Assembly: GCA_958296095.1 (NCBI GenBank)
Contig: OY282434.1
Coordinates: 1,146,001-1,210,000, forward strand
Source of the DNA: an uncultured Oligoflexales bacterium
GTDB taxonomy: Bacteria; Bdellovibrionota_B; Oligoflexia; Oligoflexales; JAPPIL01
Length of the DNA stretch: 64,000 bases
Reading direction: 5' to 3'
The notes beneath the pieces are model-generated. The model did not search any database and was not told the origin of the DNA. It saw only the letters and a list, made by a program, of their open reading frames with translations. Positions 63,450 to 64,000 of this stretch are shown in pieces (within the stretch, counting starts at the first letter, position 1; each line of letters starts with the position of its first letter). Both the position numbers and the translations under genes were made by a program.

Positions 63450-64000
63450 ATGGCATCGGATAGTTTGGAACTGGTCAGGAACATCGGCATCTCGGCCCAC
63501 ATCGACTCTGGCAAAACGACCCTGACCGAGAGGGTGCTCTATTACGCAGGCATCATTCACAAGATTCAGGAGGTGCGGGGCGAGGGTAGCGGTGCGACCA
63601 TGGATCACATGGAGTTGGAGAAAGAGCGGGGGATTACGATCACTTCAGCGGCAACGACGGTCAGTTGGAAGGACTATGTAGTCAACATCATCGATACGCC
63701 AGGGCACGTCGATTTCACCGTCGAGGTGGAGCGCTCCCTGCGGGTTTTGGACGGTGCAGTGTTAGTCTTGTGCGGTGTATCGGGGGTGCAGAGCCAGTCT
63801 TTCACCGTCGATCGCCAGATGAAGCGTTATAGTGTGCCTTGCCTGGCCTTCATCAACAAGCTCGATCGTTCGGGGGCTGAGCCGCGGCGAGTGACGGCAC
63901 AGTTGCGAGAAAAACTCGGCCACAACGCGGTGGCGGTGCAGATTCCCATTGGGCTTGAGGCGGATCACGAGGGTGTGATCGATTTGATCGCTATGCGTGC
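63450..64000 (+). CDS. fusA: Translation elongation factor G, N-terminal part (cut by window edge)
   Basis: The first 183 codons of an EF-G are present; the gene continues beyond the window. GTPase motifs are G1 AHIDSGKTT, switch [10 protein letters not shown] and NKLD. EF-G moves tRNAs and mRNA through the ribosome using GTP. Features such as [20 protein letters not shown] and [11 protein letters not shown] resemble the EF-G type that I associate with spirochaetes, planctomycetes and deltaproteobacteria. AAGGAAGG lies five nt upstream of the ATG. Confidence 0.95.
   Translation, partial: MASDSLELVRNIGISAHIDSGKTTLTERVLYYAGIIHKIQEVRGEGSGATMDHMELEKERGITITSAATTVSWKDYVVNIIDTPGHVDFTVEVERSLRVLDGAVLVLCGVSGVQSQSFTVDRQMKRYSVPCLAFINKLDRSGAEPRRVTAQLREKLGHNAVAVQIPIGLEADHEGVIDLIAMR

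Overview
The window looks like part of a Gram-negative bacterial chromosome. There is a tRNA-Trp/secE/nusG cluster, many lipobox lipoproteins, a prepilin-like protein, a sigma-54 activator and an SRP RNA next to dnaX. The start of fusA resembles the EF-G type I know from spirochaetes, planctomycetes and deltaproteobacteria-like lineages. No taxonomic marker was searched, so placement in a deltaproteobacteria-like or similar lineage is inference.

Layout. 1-0.9 kb: repeats. 0.9-9.7 kb: nusG, secE, tRNA-Trp, an SPFH protein, a prepilin-like protein, cysS, a giant thrombospondin-type-1-like lipoprotein and a small lipoprotein. 10.4-18.1 kb: PAP2 phosphatase, peroxiredoxin, a metzincin-like lipoprotein, a sigma-54 activator with its own sigma-54-like promoter and a Cys-rich leader ORF, cutA, an epimerase and a membrane sensor-like protein. 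18.1-24.1 kb and 30.8-38.2 kb: dense repeats with seven Rpn/PD-(D/E)XK nuclease genes or gene remnants. 24.2-30.7 kb: a 1678-residue lipoprotein joining a metzincin-like domain to a long ankyrin array, a second lipoprotein and an NlpC/P60 protein. 38.2-45.1 kb: an aminotransferase and branched-chain-type binding protein, two tandem paralogues, SRP RNA, dnaX and a phospholipase C-like gene. 46-53.2 kb: a four-gene operon (PD-(D/E)XK-RAMA, TerB-N/C, BrxD-like ATPase, Lhr-like helicase) that looks like phage defence, beside an AT-rich 899-residue gene on the opposite strand. 53.2-59 kb: repeats and small secreted proteins. 59.3-64 kb: murB, sucD, an adenylate-kinase-like gene and a HEAT-like membrane protein in one minus-strand run, then divergent fusA (cut by the window edge).

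The most unusual feature is the repeat system. I find 24 near-complete copies of a ~134-nt element with terminal inverted repeats (CCTACCGAG/CTCGGTAGG), a second internal stem whose two arms change together between copies, and further hairpins. It is mixed with a 45-bp unit that stays open in frame (sense peptide like SELGSERYKKQRSER) and with 21/38-bp tandem arrays containing CTCCGTTGTCTTGGCAC. These modules lie between genes and also inside genes. They replace internal segments of Rpn nuclease genes, sit in frame in the TerB-domain gene, and supply the stop codons of two other genes. Three distinct Rpn loci are each tandemly duplicated within this sequence. A link between Rpn nucleases and spread of the repeats is a testable inference, not something shown here.
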